A stretch of 64,000 nt of DNA, taken from contig OZ018408.1 of the NCBI GenBank assembly GCA_963969595.1, positions 21,821,823 through 21,885,822 on the forward strand, given 5' to 3'. Below are positions 37,501 through 49,681 of the stretch, in pieces. Within the stretch, counting starts at the first letter, position 1, and the number at the start of each line of letters is the position of its first letter. Both the position numbers and the translations under genes were made by a program. The stretch is from Neckera pumila. Taxonomy: Eukaryota; Streptophyta; Bryopsida; Hypnales; Neckeraceae. The notes below the pieces were generated by a model. That model did not search any database. It worked only from the letters and a program-made list of their open reading frames with translations, and was not told the DNA's origin.

Positions 37501-38100
37501 TTTCTAATGTGATTTTTTCTCAAAGATCTAGTGTATTTGAGGCTCATTCTCAAGAGCCCTCAACACTACAGAAAGTCAAGATTGCAATGGACACCTATGC
37601 ATGAAATCTTCAATAGAAAATTTATAATCAATCATTTTCAAAATCAGATTTTTGAAGCTAAAACTAAACTTCAAAAAGAATTTTTCAAAAATATAAACTA
37701 TTAAAAATAATAATATGGTAAGGTTTTATTTAACTTCGAAAATTGGTCGAGGACACATTTTGACCTTAGGGTCATTTTGGAGTTAAGGTGAACCAACCAA
37801 TTGTTGAGACTTGGACATCTGCTAGGGTCTCCAAATAGATGGTTTATTTTCTATATTGTAACCTCTCCTATTCAAATATGAACTCAAAATTTTCATCTAT
37901 GGTAAATAAAAAATTTAAGCCGTACATATGGATTGATTCTAAACAGTTTTATTTTTTCTAGCAAAATTTCCGGACATTCTACAAGAAGCAAATTGTATTG
38001 TGACATCCCCAAATAATCTTGAATGAAGTGAGGACTCTATAGAAACGTAGGTTCTCAGTCCCCAAGAGATCTCCGAATTCCCCAAAGACTACTTTTACTG
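34600..38100. repeat. Dispersed AT-rich repeats, no gene
   Basis: The block contains several TTAACCCCTAAAGGACC-type motifs in both orientations (35115, 35311, about 35875, 36608). It also holds sequence related to other parts of the window: 37280-37700 matches 43960-44340 in inverted orientation, and 36060-36370 matches 62900-63180 directly. No coding exon is recognisable. Confidence 0.7.
35308..36626. mobile_element. Putative element bounded by TTTAACCCCTAAA ends
   Basis: The left end reads TTTAACCCCTAAAGGACCAT; the right end on the minus strand reads TTTAACCCCTAAAAGACCAT. The inside is non-coding. No target duplication could be confirmed, and another internal copy of the motif at about 35875 complicates the boundaries. 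Confidence 0.5.
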
Positions 38101-38139
38101 AAAACCCTGCTGATGGATGAATGTGCTGGACACTTGATT

Positions 38140-38537
38140 TCGGCAAGAACGGATGAAATGTGTCTCTCTCGGGGCTGCGCTGTTTCCCTCCGTGCCTGCT
38201 GGCCTACCTTTCTCAGTCTCTCTCAGTCTCGCTCTCTGGGGTTCCCGCATTGCTTGCCTGCCCTCCTCTCAGCTGCTGCTCCTTCTCCGTTCTCTCTGTT
38301 TTTTTCTGCCAAACCTGCCGCTCCCCCTGCACCGCCTGGCCTGATCGCTCGATAGGCTTGCCGCATCTCACATTGCAAGCTTTTCTGTGCCTTCTCCCGT
38401 TCCACATTGCCTCCACTCCACGTACAGCAGCTGCAGCAGCATTCCCTCGATCTTTCTTTTTCCTCGACGCCCTGCCTTCGATCTCATTCAGCCTCCAGCC
38501 GAGATTTTCGCTGCCAATGTGCTGCTCCTCACGCTCC
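38140..38537 (+). promoter_or_regulatory. 5'-UTR exon of the EEIG1/gar2-like gene
   Basis: C/T-rich sequence typical of plant 5' leaders, ending at a strong donor (GTAAGT at 38538). The 3' end of the leader resumes at 39818 after the acceptor CTTCCAG. The transcription start is not determined; open frames here are low-complexity Ser/Leu/Pro readings. Confidence 0.6.
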
Positions 38538-39817
38538 GTAAGTTCTGAAACCTTCTTGTACTCTGTCTCTCTGTCTCTCTCTCTGTCTCTCTCCCTCTCT
38601 CTTTCCCGATCTCGGCATTCTTAACATGATCCACCGCCTAGTGAACGACTTCTCGGCGTCTCAATTGAAAGCCATTCTGTCGTTCTAAACACGGCTCGCC
38701 TGAACCATCATGGAAAGTTTTAATTGGCCGTGATCTCTTGAGGAGTCTCGTTTTGTGCTTTTGGGGGCATTCATTAATTCTCTGTTGTTGAGTCTTGTAC
38801 CGTTTGCTTTTCTGTATGTTAGGTTTACGAGCGAGTGATTAGTAATGATTAGCTAATTCTCCATCTACACTTTCTCTTCGGGAGACAGCGAGGTGTTATT
38901 GCAGGCAGTCATTATTGCCATCTTAATATGATATACCGCCTAGTGACGGACATCTTTCTAATCGCAATTTAAGCCAGTTTTCTTGTTTTGTACAAGGACA
39001 ATCTCAGAGAATCTCAATTGGCAGTGATATCTTGAGAGGCCTCCATTTTACGGAGTTTCTTTTTGGCTGCTGTGGCATTTTTTCATTTGTGGCATCATTT
39101 ACCTTTTTGTTTCCTTGTGTGAGTTTTTAGAGCAAGTAACGATTAGCTAATTTTGTTATGTAACGATTTAGTAGGGTTTAGTAACGATTAGCTAGTTCTT
39201 CATCTAAACTCTTGCTTTTAGCATTGTTAGGTGACTCGACGTATCATTGCATCCAGCCGTTTTTTTTATTTGATTTGCTTGTGTTCCTGCAATAAAAAGC
39301 ATCGAATTTTTCTGGATCGAGGTGAATGTTTTGGAGGATAATTTCGTTGTGAGAGCAATTTTAAATTTATTTAAAATAAAATAAAATTCTCTGTTTAATT
39401 GAAGCATGCTAGTCTGTTTTGATCACAGAAAGTCTCAATTGAGCGGTGATTATTTGAGAGGTCTCCATTGCTCTATATTGGCTAACATTGCATATGTTTA
39501 TGCTTCCTTGTTGTCGCAACTTGAACCTTGATTTTGATTCCGCACATGAGGTTTTTGACGAAGTGGTTAGTAAAGATTAGCCAATTTCTCCATCTAAAGT
39601 CTCTCTTAGGGAGACGGCAAGATATTATTTCAAAGCCAGCCATTAAAAAGTTGATTGACTTGTGTTTCTGCAAGTCGCGGCATCGAGTTCAAGTTTTTTT
39701 CATGATCGAGGTGAAATTGTTGAAAGTTGTTTCAATGCGAGAGATTTTTTGTTTTTTGTTTAAGTGAAGTACTGGTTCATAGCTTGCTAAGCTATTTTGA
39801 TCCTGTTACGCTTCCAG
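38538..39817 (+). repeat. 5'-UTR intron composed of degenerate tandem repeats
   Basis: A (CT)n-rich stretch (38565-38612) is followed by three to four diverged units of about 300-390 bp, starting near 38625, 38927, 39262 and 39656. Units share ACCGCCTAGTGA, TCTCAATTG with GTGATATCTTGAGAGG, TTAGTAA(T/A)GATTAGC, CCATCTA and GGGAGAC(A/G)G. The last, partial unit runs across the splice acceptor. Confidence 0.78.
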
Positions 39818-39839
39818 GACAGCACTTGATTGAGCGACA

Positions 39840-42800
39840 ATGAGTGATTCTTCAAGATTGTCGGAGAAAGCGCAAGGATTACACCTACTAGGTCATTCCA
39901 CTGCACATAGTAGTGACAAATCCTCCATAAGATCTGCTGCAACTGCTGCTGCAGCAGCGTATGCTTGGAGGAAGGCCTCGAAATCAAAAAGTGGCAATGG
40001 AAGCAGAGCCGGTCTTACTGTGGTGCCCTCCCGGCCGGCCGTGGAAAATTTCGTTGCTACAACTAACGGAATCCCGTCTCCTCCTGTACTAGGGAGGAGA
40101 GTTTCTAATGCCGCGGCTAGCTTAACGCATCAACTATCTTTTGGCTCAAGGGATGTAGAGTCCAGTCCTGAAATAGCAGTAGACTCTAGAAGCGTTTTGA
40201 ACGAGGCTAGGGCCAAGCTTGCGACCGTGGAGAAAAAAACAGTTGACCAGTGGAGGAGAGCTGCAGCCGAAGCTAAAGCTCTGTCGAAAGCAGAGAAAGG
40301 AGAAGAGAGAATCCTGCAACTAGAACAGCAGTTGGCAAGAATGGAAGAGGAATTGCGGGACGCCGCATTGATCGAGGTTGCATTGTATTCGGTCGCGGCT
40401 GAGCATGGGAGCTCGGCGCATAAGGTTCACACTCCTGCACGGCGCCTTACAAGGTTTTACAAGTATGCGTTCAAGAACTGGAGTCCCGACAGGAGAGCAG
40501 CGATTGCTAAAAATATTGTGTCCGGGCTTGTGCTGGTTTCTCGGGCGTGCGGGAGCGATGTTCCAAGGTCTTGCGCTGCGACTTCCCTCTCTCATCTGTT
40601 CCGCACGCGATGTTTGCAGACGATACAGTGGAGTTTTCTTTCTCACTGTAGGTCTTTGTTTTTGTGCGCAGATTGACATACTGGTGGTCGAATGTGGTTG
40701 TTCTGCGAGAGTCCATAAGCCATTCTTGTGAGGATTCTGATGTAGGGTCTTCTGGCGTAGAGGTAGATGCTGATTCTTCCCTCGGTAATGACTTTCAAGC
40801 AAGGGCCTTTCGGTCCCAGCAGCTACGGAAGTCAAAGAGTGACCTGACTTACCTGTTAAGTCCACCTAATGCAAACAAAGACTGGCGAACGATTGGGATG
40901 TTTATGACAACACTCTTCAGAATAGAGTCGTGGCTTCATGCACGCGTGCTGGAATCCGTGTGGTGGCAGGTATGCAATAAACGCCTTTTGTCGAAAACAC
41001 CTCTATATTTCCAAGGTCAATTTGGGTGCTAAATGGAGAAGGCAACCTTTAACTACAATTTTCTGTGGACGACCGGCAACATGCTCCTCTTTTCAGATTC
41101 ATTTGTGCTTGGTTCTGTACACAGGCAATGACTCCACGAATGCAGCTTGGGGGATCGGCAACCACGAATGCAAAGGGCAGCTCTGCAGATCTGAACGGTG
41201 ACTTGAGCAAATTTTCCGGGGATTCAAGAGATTTTGCAAAGGATAAAGTGAATTACAATACGCGCAAGTTAGGTGATACCCGGCAAGGTAACATCTCCGT
41301 GGAAATCTGGAAGAGGGCATTTACAGATGCACTTAAGAGGCTTTGTCCTCTTCAAGGGGAGGGGTTAGAATGTGGCTGTTTGCCAGCATTAAACAGAATG
41401 GTAAGTTTGGGGGGTGCTCTGTGGCGAGTATCGGAAATTTTGGATTTGCCTAGCCGGACTGGGGTTTCAGTGCATTTCGTCTGTGACCCTTATTGGGGGT
41501 TACCTTGCTTATTTTCAACCAGGAAATTCGACACCCTAGTGCTTTCGATTTTTGTGTTCTGGTATTAACTTCACCATACTGAAAACTTTCCAAGCTGAAT
41601 TCAGGAAGTACTCTCTTGCAGGTTATTGAAGAATGTGTTGTTCGACTCGATGTAGCCATGTTCAATGGAATACTGCGCGATCCAGAAGATGATGCTCCTA
41701 CTGATCCTTTATCTGATCCAATAACTGATCTTTCAGTTCTTCCAATTCCTATTGGTAGCCTTACTTTTGGAGCTGGATCCCATTTGAAGAATGTGGTATG
41801 TGTTCTGCGTATCAGTACTTTTCAAGAAGGCTTTAGGATTTGTGGAGGTCCTGTTTAGTAAACTGGTCGATAGGGCTATCTAACAGAGCTTTTAAACTGC
41901 TTCCTTGAACAGGTAGTAAACTGGTCAACGTGGTTGTCTGCCCTTGTCAGCTGCAAAGACCGCGTGCCAGCTGAATTCAAATCGGCTCTGCCGGATGATG
42001 CTGACGATGAAGAACCTGTGCAATTCAATCTGCTTAAAGCTACAGGAGACTTGCTCATGCTTCCCAAGGATATCCTCCTTGATGCTGAGATCCGGAAAGA
42101 GGTACGCCTCGTGTAATTTCTATAGTGAATGTCTCGGCTGTCCATGCATTTCCCTAATGTCACTATCCATTCACTCCATGACACCTCTTGTTGTTTTTGT
42201 TGTAGGGTTTGAATGGTCTAATATATTGATGAAAGGGTCTTAATTCTTGACACCCAATTTAGACTTTTCCAGACACAAAAGTTTTGCAAATTTTAGATGG
42301 ACGAAAATGACCTTTCCATGATCGCTACGGTTTGAACTGGCTAGTGAAACAGAAATTTGTACAACATTATTCAGAATTTGTACGATTTTATGACAGGTTT
42401 GTCCAGGACTCAACTTACCACTAATACGACGAGTGTTGGCCAACTTTGGTCCGGATGTCTTCTCCCCGGATCCCATTTCGCCAGGTCTTCTGAACGCCCT
42501 GGCTACCGAGGTATGTAGAGTCTCATGTTTATGGACCAGTAGTTAGTGTAATTAATGTCCCATTTTGACAATCAGGTTCTGTTTGTAATGGAGATAACTA
42601 AACTGTAAGCATGAATCTGACTAGTAGTACCTTGAAACAGTAGGTTTGCAGTTATGGAATACTTGAAATGATCAATTCAGAGACTGGGTTCAGTTAAATA
42701 TTCTTGCGCCCATTCTCGCTCCCTGTAGTTGCTGATTTGCATTTGGTTTGGCAGGTAGCAAACGAGCGAAGGAAGTTTGGAGAGGATGATATTAGCCCAG

Positions 42801-43096
42801 ATGATATCGCCATGGCTTGTGTACCTTCGGTGGTGTATTCACCACCACCCACGAGTTTTGTGAAGCTATGGATCGGAGAACCTGCAAACTCTACTCAATG
42901 GGGAAGAAGTCCTTCTTCAGCCTTGCGAAAAGGTTACACAAGTGATGATGAGTTGGAGGAATACGAGAACCCCCTATCTTTGTTGCAGGACAAACCCAGG
43001 TATGGTGCAGAAAATGGCAGTGGGAAGAAGAAAAAGAAAGAAGGTTTGGGAGCCTCGCGATTTCAATTGCTAAAAGAAGCGTGGGCAAGCCCATGA
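39840..43096 (+). CDS. Plant EEIG1/EHBP1-type, gar2-like coiled-coil protein, 706 aa
   Basis: Exons: 39840-40567, 40672-40969, 41125-41400, 41622-41795, 41913-42101, 42397-42510, 42755-43096; all introns are GT-AG and every junction keeps phase. A Ser/Ala-rich N-terminus (to about residue 117) leads to a coiled coil at about 118-175. The conserved block VALYSVAAEHGSSAHKVHTP and LVSRACGSDVPRLTYWWSN follows, then the C-terminal module with ESVWWQAMTPRMQ, LNRMVIEECVVRLDVAMFN, HLKNVVVNWSTWL and LPLIRRVLANFGPDVFSPDP, and a Lys-rich end. This is the order of Arabidopsis At2g42320-type proteins. Larger relatives carry an N-terminal NT-C2 (EEIG1/EHBP1) domain that is absent here. The C-terminal module may be related to the dilute (DIL) fold, which is inference. 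The molecular role is unclear; a membrane-trafficking or organelle-positioning link is known for some relatives. Confidence 0.9.
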
Positions 43097-43440
43097 TCAG
43101 TGGGCAATTGGTCATGACGCTCAGATGAACTGAAACTGAAAGCATACATCTAAGAGCCCAACCGCCTATATGTTATGCAGTTAAAAAAGTGTACAGTTTA
43201 TTATAGGGATGCTAAGATCCCATGTGTGGAGTTGTGTTAATCTACTATTTGCCTTGCTACTTTGTTTTCTCCTAGTTGAGAGCAACATTGATCTCTTTCA
43301 TCTTGACCCTACTATCGACAGTTTTTATGGAATATTCGTACAACAGGTTTGGAACAGATGGTGTGGTTTGGAGCGTTAAAAGAACAATCATTGGCAGCGA
43401 TGAGTTACTCAATTGACGTAAGGTATTCTTGTCACGCATG
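43097..43440. other. 3' flank of the EEIG1/gar2-like gene
   Basis: Likely 3'-UTR and short spacer. No further gene is seen. Confidence 0.5.
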
Positions 43441-43456
43441 ATCCCCTCAAAGCCCA

Positions 43457-43663
43457 AGGCCTCTTTGGGTTCAAAAACATCATTGCTTCAAGTGTTAAGA
43501 GGGATCATCATCTCTGTGTCACTAAGTTATAGAGATCTCAACCATACAATCTTGTGGAGAAGGCCTCTTTGGGTTCAAAAACATCATTGCTTCAAGTGTT
43601 AAGAGGGATCATCATCTCTGTGTCACTAAGTTATAGAGATCTCAACCATACAATCTTGTGGAG
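43457..43663. repeat. Tandem duplication of a 104-bp unit
   Basis: AGGCCTCTTTGGGTTCAAAA begins at 43457 and again at 43561. The two copies are essentially identical over the full unit, so the duplication is recent. The unit belongs to the larger dispersed repeat (inverted relative near 46920-47035). Confidence 0.95.
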
Positions 43664-45483
43664 TACGTGTTGTAATGGTGTGAAACAAATTTGGAGGCAT
43701 TTGGCCACATGAATTGCAAGATTATAATGTTTTGTTGTTGCAAAAAGGATGCTGAAATTTTCCTAGCAACACACTTGGAGGTGAAAATCAATTTCTAAGC
43801 CTACTCAAATGAAAAACCTTTAACCCCTCAAGGCCCAAGGGGACCAAAACTATCGGGACCAAAACTATCCCTCCTTGTTTGTAATTTGGGATGCCTAAAC
43901 TTTCTTCATGATTATTTACAATGATTATTATGTTTTTAAAGTTCTTGTTGCAGTCTTGTTTTAGTATCAAAAGTCTGATTTTGAAAATGACTAATTATGA
44001 TTTGTCTATTTAAGATTTTGTGCAAGGGTGTCCATTGCAAATCTTCACTTTCTAGTGTTGAGAGCTCTTGGAAATGAGCCTCAAGTACACTAGAACTTGG
44101 AGAAACAATCACATTAAAAATTTAATTTAAAAAGTTGTAGAGTAGATTTTAAAAAGCCGTAAATTGATTAGGGTAACAAATGTTGTACTTTACATACTCA
44201 TATTTTTTAGTATCCTCAATTTTAAATTTGAGATGTGAAAAGAAGATTGAAAGACTTCAAATCACTTTCATGGTTTTAACGAACACATGATCAAATCTTA
44301 TAATCTTTCAATCCATAGGTGATCTTGGTGTGTTTTCTTTTTCTTTGTGATCTCTAATATATCTAGTTTGAATTTGTACTGTTACAATTTTAAAAAAATT
44401 GATGAAACTTACCAAAATGTTGGCATTTTGTTCATCCAAAAGTTGATTCAAAGATACTCGGAAAAGTGCATGGGCGTTGAAGGGTTAAACTATAAAGTGA
44501 TTCAAAACCAATATACAAACACATTGGTAAAAGAATATCATTCAATTGACTCATTGTGTCTGTGAAATGGCTTTGAAATGTCAAAAAATAGCAAGAAAAG
44601 TTGCAAAAAACATATCTAAGGTTGAACCTCCTATTGAAATGCTTCTCAGTCACTTATAACTTCTTGTATTGATATTAAATTTTAGCCACACAAACTAGAC
44701 TTGTATGTGTAACTTTTTCTAAAATTTTTTATTGGAAATGGACATTGTATGAAGAAGAAACAAAAGAAACAAGCCACCAAAGCTCATTGTAATGCAAAAA
44801 TGTTGGGATTTTGAACTTTGAATTGCTCCCAACATTCAAAACAACTTGGATTGACATGAAAATTTTACTCCAATAGTTAGTCTTCAAGGGGAATGTAACC
44901 CATTAAAAAAAAAATGAAAACAAACATTAGATGTAGGAGATACAAGCCCTCAAAATTACAACCATCAAATGCAATTTGGTGAGCTCAAATTGAATCTATG
45001 AACTTTAAGTTGACTTTCAAAAACTCAGTACATCTTGGATTGATTTGAAAATTTTTCCCTCAAATTCACTAATCTGATCATATTAGATAGAGTCAAAGTT
45101 TTGTGGACAACATCCATCTATTATTGTGAACTCTTTTGGTCCGATCATTATGTGTACTTTCTATAGAAGCACTTGAATTACAGAGAGCTCAATTTGTAAG
45201 CCTTTTAATATATTTCATTGGTATGTTTGGAAGACCTAAAGAATTGGATAAAATTGTTCCAAATTGATTTGTATTATTGGTTGCCTACCATATTGTTTAA
45301 TCCCTAAAGGACCAAGCAGCATTTTTTTGGCAACATAGTGTTTTCAATCATCCATTTACAAACAAATTTTCATTTTTGTTTTGAAATTTTTACACAACAT
45401 GTGGTTAAGGAGTAGTTTTAAGGTGCAACAATTTTCATAAATTTTAACTACATAGTTAAAAAGTTATTGTATGATATGTAAGG

Positions 45484-47093
45484 TAAACTACCCCAATGCG
45501 GATCAAATGGGAATAAGTCTATTGTAGGCTAAATTATGTTAATGGTGTACATTCAAGTTTTGAATGTACACCATTAACCCTTAAAGGACATTGCAAGCCC
45601 ATGGACATTTTGAAAGTCAAACTTGCATTTTTTGCACAATTTGATTTTAAATGCTTTCAAGCTTAACTATAAAAAATGTAGCTCCAATAATCTACTTTCT
45701 CTTTTATTTATTTTTTTCAAAATTATTGAAAGTATAACTTTTTGACACTTTGAAGATAGCATCTTTAAGGCTCAAAAATACACCATTTTTGAACTTTTTC
45801 TATCAAATTTTTCTTGGTATGAGCTTAAGGAGTACATCAATTGCACCATGATGTTTGTCACTATGACTTCCATTTTCTTTAAAAAATTTATACTATTTCA
45901 AGCATTTGGTAATTACTATGATTTTTATAAAGAAATTTCCTTAAAGAATCATATAAAATTGAATTTGATGTTTTTAATTACGTAAAAACGAGATTAAATT
46001 TTAGACATATATTCATACATTTGAAAAATATTAAAATTTTTAAATATGTGTTTAAATGTAAAATCCAATGAAGTTTGACCAAGCTTCAATATGAAATGTC
46101 TCTTAACCCCTCAACATCCAAGGGGCCCAAAAAAGGCCTCACAGAGTTTCAAGTCCAATTCAAACTATTGTAACTTTTGCATTTGATGTCCAAATTCAAT
46201 AACAGTTGTTGGAAAATTTGCGCTTTCTTCTTTAGTTTGTGTGTTTCAAGATTTATTGATTTCTGGTAAGCCAACCAAAATTACGACGTTCAAGTTGAAT
46301 TCACCAGCCTACTATTGGGGGCTTGTATCTCCTTCATCTAATGTTTATTTTCAATAAAATTTGTTGAGTTATGTTCCCCTTGAAGTCAGTTACTGTGGAA
46401 AAAATTCATGTCAATCCAAGTTGTTTTGAATGTTTGGGAGCAATTTGCAGTTCAAAATCTTGACATTTTTGGAAGCTTGTGGAAGTTTCTTCCTCATACA
46501 ATGTGCGACTCCAATAAATATTTTTGGAAAATTTGTGCATACTAATCTAGTTTGTGTGGCAAAAATTCATATCAATCCAAGAAGGTATGGGTGATTAAGA
46601 AGCATTTTAGTAGAAAGAGGTTCAACTTTAGATGTGTTATTTTGTAACTTATCTTGCTATTTTTTGACATTTGAAAGCCATTTTGCAAACATAATAAGTC
46701 AATTCAATGATGGGTTTTTTTCACCAATGTGTTTGTGTGTTGATTCTGAATCACTTTGTAGTGTAATTTTTTTTTCATTTGAGGAGGTTTAGAAATCAAA
46801 TTTCACCTCCAAATGTGTTTCTAGGAAAATTTCAGCATCTTTTTTCTACACTAAAACATTATAATCTTGCAATCTAGACGGTCAAATGACTCCAAATTTG
46901 ATTCACGTCATCTACAACACGTACACTACAAGATTGTATGGTTGAGATTTTTATACCTTACTAAAAATTTTGAACTATATTACTTCAAAGGTAATGATGT
47001 TTTTAATCCAAAAAGGCCTTGGGCCATGAAGGGTTAACACAATTTAGCCTACAATGGACTTACTCCCATTTGATCTGGAATGGGGTAGTTTAC
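45484..47093. mobile_element. Putative 1.6-kb element with about 58-bp inverted ends
   Basis: The left end TAAACTACCCCAATGCGGAT and its continuation through AAATGGGAATAAGTC, ATTGTAGGCTAAATT is matched by the inverted sequence at 47035-47093. The element lies inside the larger repeat block. No transposase is recognisable. Confidence 0.65.
45539..45577. repeat. Perfect hairpin, 18-bp arms
   Basis: TTAATGGTGTACATTCAA, three bases GTT, then its exact reverse complement. It directly follows the left end of the 1.6-kb element and directly precedes an AACCCTTAAAGGAC motif. Confidence 0.9.
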
Positions 47094-47427
47094 TTTAGTT
47101 TTTTTGGAGCCTTGGCAATGGGGTGGGATAAACTAACCCCCTCGCTTGGCCTTTCCAAGTCATTTTTGAGGTGCAAGTAAAAAAAAACCCGTATTTTGTG
47201 CCCAATTAGTTTGTCTTCTACACTTCTCCCAGCTAATATTGGGCCTCTGATTGCAAATAAGAATTCAAAATTTGCAAATTTTATAATACGTGAAAATAAA
47301 AAAAATTTAGCATTTTCACAAGGGGTCGAGCAAATGGTCCAGTTCACCCTCGCCTAGAAATGCATGCAGCTCAGAGAAAATCACTGACTTTTATCAATAA
47401 AAATTTTAAATTGTTTTTTTAGATTTA

Positions 47428-47950
47428 CATTCCCTTTGTTTTAAAATGATCTTCATATTAGACAAAATGTTCTAAATTAAGGCTGAAAAGAACATTTTCA
47501 AAACCAATTTTGCATTGCAAGTAGAATTTGGTGCACTTCTATTGTCCTAGAAACTTTGAGTTCTCTAGCACTCATTTCAAAGTGCAATTTTGGAATACTT
47601 AAAAAGTGAATTTTTTGAAATTTTTAAGGAGCATTGGTGGGCACTTAATTGTTGAGTGTGTAGTCATTATTTTGTGAGCCATTACTTTGTTAGTATGGGA
47701 CCAAAATCATATGTAGACGACTTCTATTCCACCTCCCAGAGCTTCATCTCTTTCAATCGGCCAACATTCATAGAGATGCAAAAAATAAGAATCAAGAGTG
47801 TTGATTGATCCCTTTAGTCCTTTCATTTGTCTTTCAATTGATGATTGCATTGATGGGACCAAGGGGAACTACTATTCAAAGTCGTTTTATTGGTCTAAAG
47901 ATTAAAATCCCATTCCATTGTTGATTGGTGGGCTTCATTGAACCCAACTC
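47428..47950. mobile_element. Diverged Stowaway-like element, third copy, inverted
   Basis: It begins CATTCCCTTTGTTTTAAAAT after TA and then reads as the reverse complement of the right half of the 17976-18510 copy, including AAGTAGAATTTGGTGCA and AACTTTGAGTTCT. The distal end is not clear. Confidence 0.6.
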
Positions 47951-49517
47951 CACATGGAAGCTGACTCTTAAATAACTGGCCTTCTGTCTAGCTCACAGCT
48001 AAAACCATGTGTTTCATTACCCTAACCTGGGGAACATGATCCATACCTTGCATTGATAAAGTAGAAATCCAAATATTGCAGTATACTAATAGCTCATTTA
48101 ATATTACCAGATAGTATTCATCTCAATATAATGATGAAAGTCTCATAGCCCGTTTATACTTCCCATCTAAACTAATAGGGCCCAAATTGCCTGATAAGAT
48201 TACTTTAGAGATGTTGATTGTTTTAGAGAGGGTTTGCATTACACCAAAAGCTGTTGCAAGGGGACAAGTGCTACATTTTTAAGAAAAAGATCCCCGCATC
48301 ATGACCAAGAAGCTTGTTCAAAAGAACATTTTACCTTTTTTTGAGAGAGTCCACCACAATTCTTTGGCAAGCTCTCATTTAGTGCTAGGACTTATTTTCT
48401 TCCTAAAGTCAAGAGTGCCCGACTCTATTTGTTTACAGAGGTTTATCGGCTTTTAGAGGAACAATTTAGGGAGGTTCTACTGTACTCGCAAGTGAGTGAC
48501 TTTGGAACAAAATCAATTTATTTTTGTATTCTAGATTTAAAGCTACCATGTAAGGGAGGTCAATTTCATAATGAGAAATTTGGGCAAGTTATAAGCAAGG
48601 CTATATTAGTGAGCCTACTAAAGTACCTGATAAGAATCTAAGAAAATACCTTTTCAACAAATATTTCATAGCAGGATATTACCACATCATATAGCCATGC
48701 TAGACAAAATGGAATGTAAGAATATTCTTCTATAGAATAGCTTAATTCATGGATATGTGGAAATGAAAAGCCAGTGATAAGGATGGTGACCAAATCACTT
48801 CACTTGCCCAAATCATAAGTATGTGTAAACACCACATCATGCAAATTTCCACCAATATTTGCAAAGTACATCATAATTCTTGAATAATGCATTATTGTAT
48901 TATTCAACTAAGCTTCTCATAATTCTTGATAATACAACATTATATGTACCAAAGCATTGCAATGGCAATGGATTCTTCACCTAATCTACAACTAAAGCAA
49001 AGTTCCTTGCATTTTTCCCTTGTAAAGTATGATTGCAATATATCATGTCAAAAGTCTTGAAACCAATGAAGTCTACGGTCTTCACAAGGAGAATACTCTA
49101 CACTGAATAGTGAAATTAGGTTGCTACTCACTAATTTCTTGACATTTTACACTACATAAATATTTATTGTTATTGTACACTAAAAATTTGAACTTTATAA
49201 TAATTTCTTAATAATTTTTTTATAATTATGAAAAAATGAGATTAAATTTTAGACATATATTACTACATGTGAATAATATCAAAAAAATTTAAATATGTGT
49301 TTTAACCCTTTAGTGGTTGAAGTCATAGACAAACGTGGAAACAATGTAAAGAGAAGGAAATTTTAATCCCACTGATTTTAGTAGAGCAAGAGTGCATGTA
49401 GTATTGAACCGTATGATTTGCACATGCTCCGTCTCCGTTGTACCTGAGTGCAAGTTTGGGTGTTAATTCATTTACCAATCTGAAGATTATAATGTTTGAT
49501 CGTTGATTCGAAGCCGT
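47951..49517. other. Intergenic DNA, no gene supported
   Basis: A plus-strand frame at 48429-48641 (70 aa) has no recognisable family. A TTAACCCTTTAGTGGTTG copy of the dispersed motif lies at about 49303. Confidence 0.45.
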
Positions 49518-49681
49518 CACTAGAAGAAATTTGCATTCAACTTAACAAAAACTATCCCATGTGTTTGTTGCGTCCAACACAAAATCTGCGTTTTTCAATG
49601 TTTTTCAACATAGAGTTTGTGCTGGACGCAACAAACATGTGAGGTAGTTTTTGTTAAGTTGAATGCAAATTTCTTCTAGTG
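49518..49681. mobile_element. CACTA-like palindromic MITE (164 bp)
   Basis: The left end CACTAGAAGAAATTTGCATT and the inverted right end are identical for over 40 bp. An inner pair, TTTGTTGCGTCCA facing TGGACGCAACAAA, extends the palindrome almost to the centre. Flanks are CGT and CAT, so the 3-bp target duplication is imperfect. Confidence 0.85.

Larger units (their letters stand above)
43440..47095. repeat. Large imperfect inverted repeat of dispersed elements
   Basis: The left part (about 43440-43800 and 44470-45030) aligns in inverted orientation with the right part (about 46260-46760 and 46790-47035). The segment around TTGAATTGCTCCCAACATTC (44817-44875) recurs inverted at about 46385-46460 and directly at 63595-63655. 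Nothing coding is seen. Confidence 0.75.

Noticed and set aside
38113..38624. Overlapping Ser/Leu/Pro-rich frames before the EEIG1/gar2-like gene
   Set aside because: They arise from the C/T-rich leader and a (CT)n run; a strong splice donor at 38538 and the family match starting at 39840 fit a 5'-UTR.
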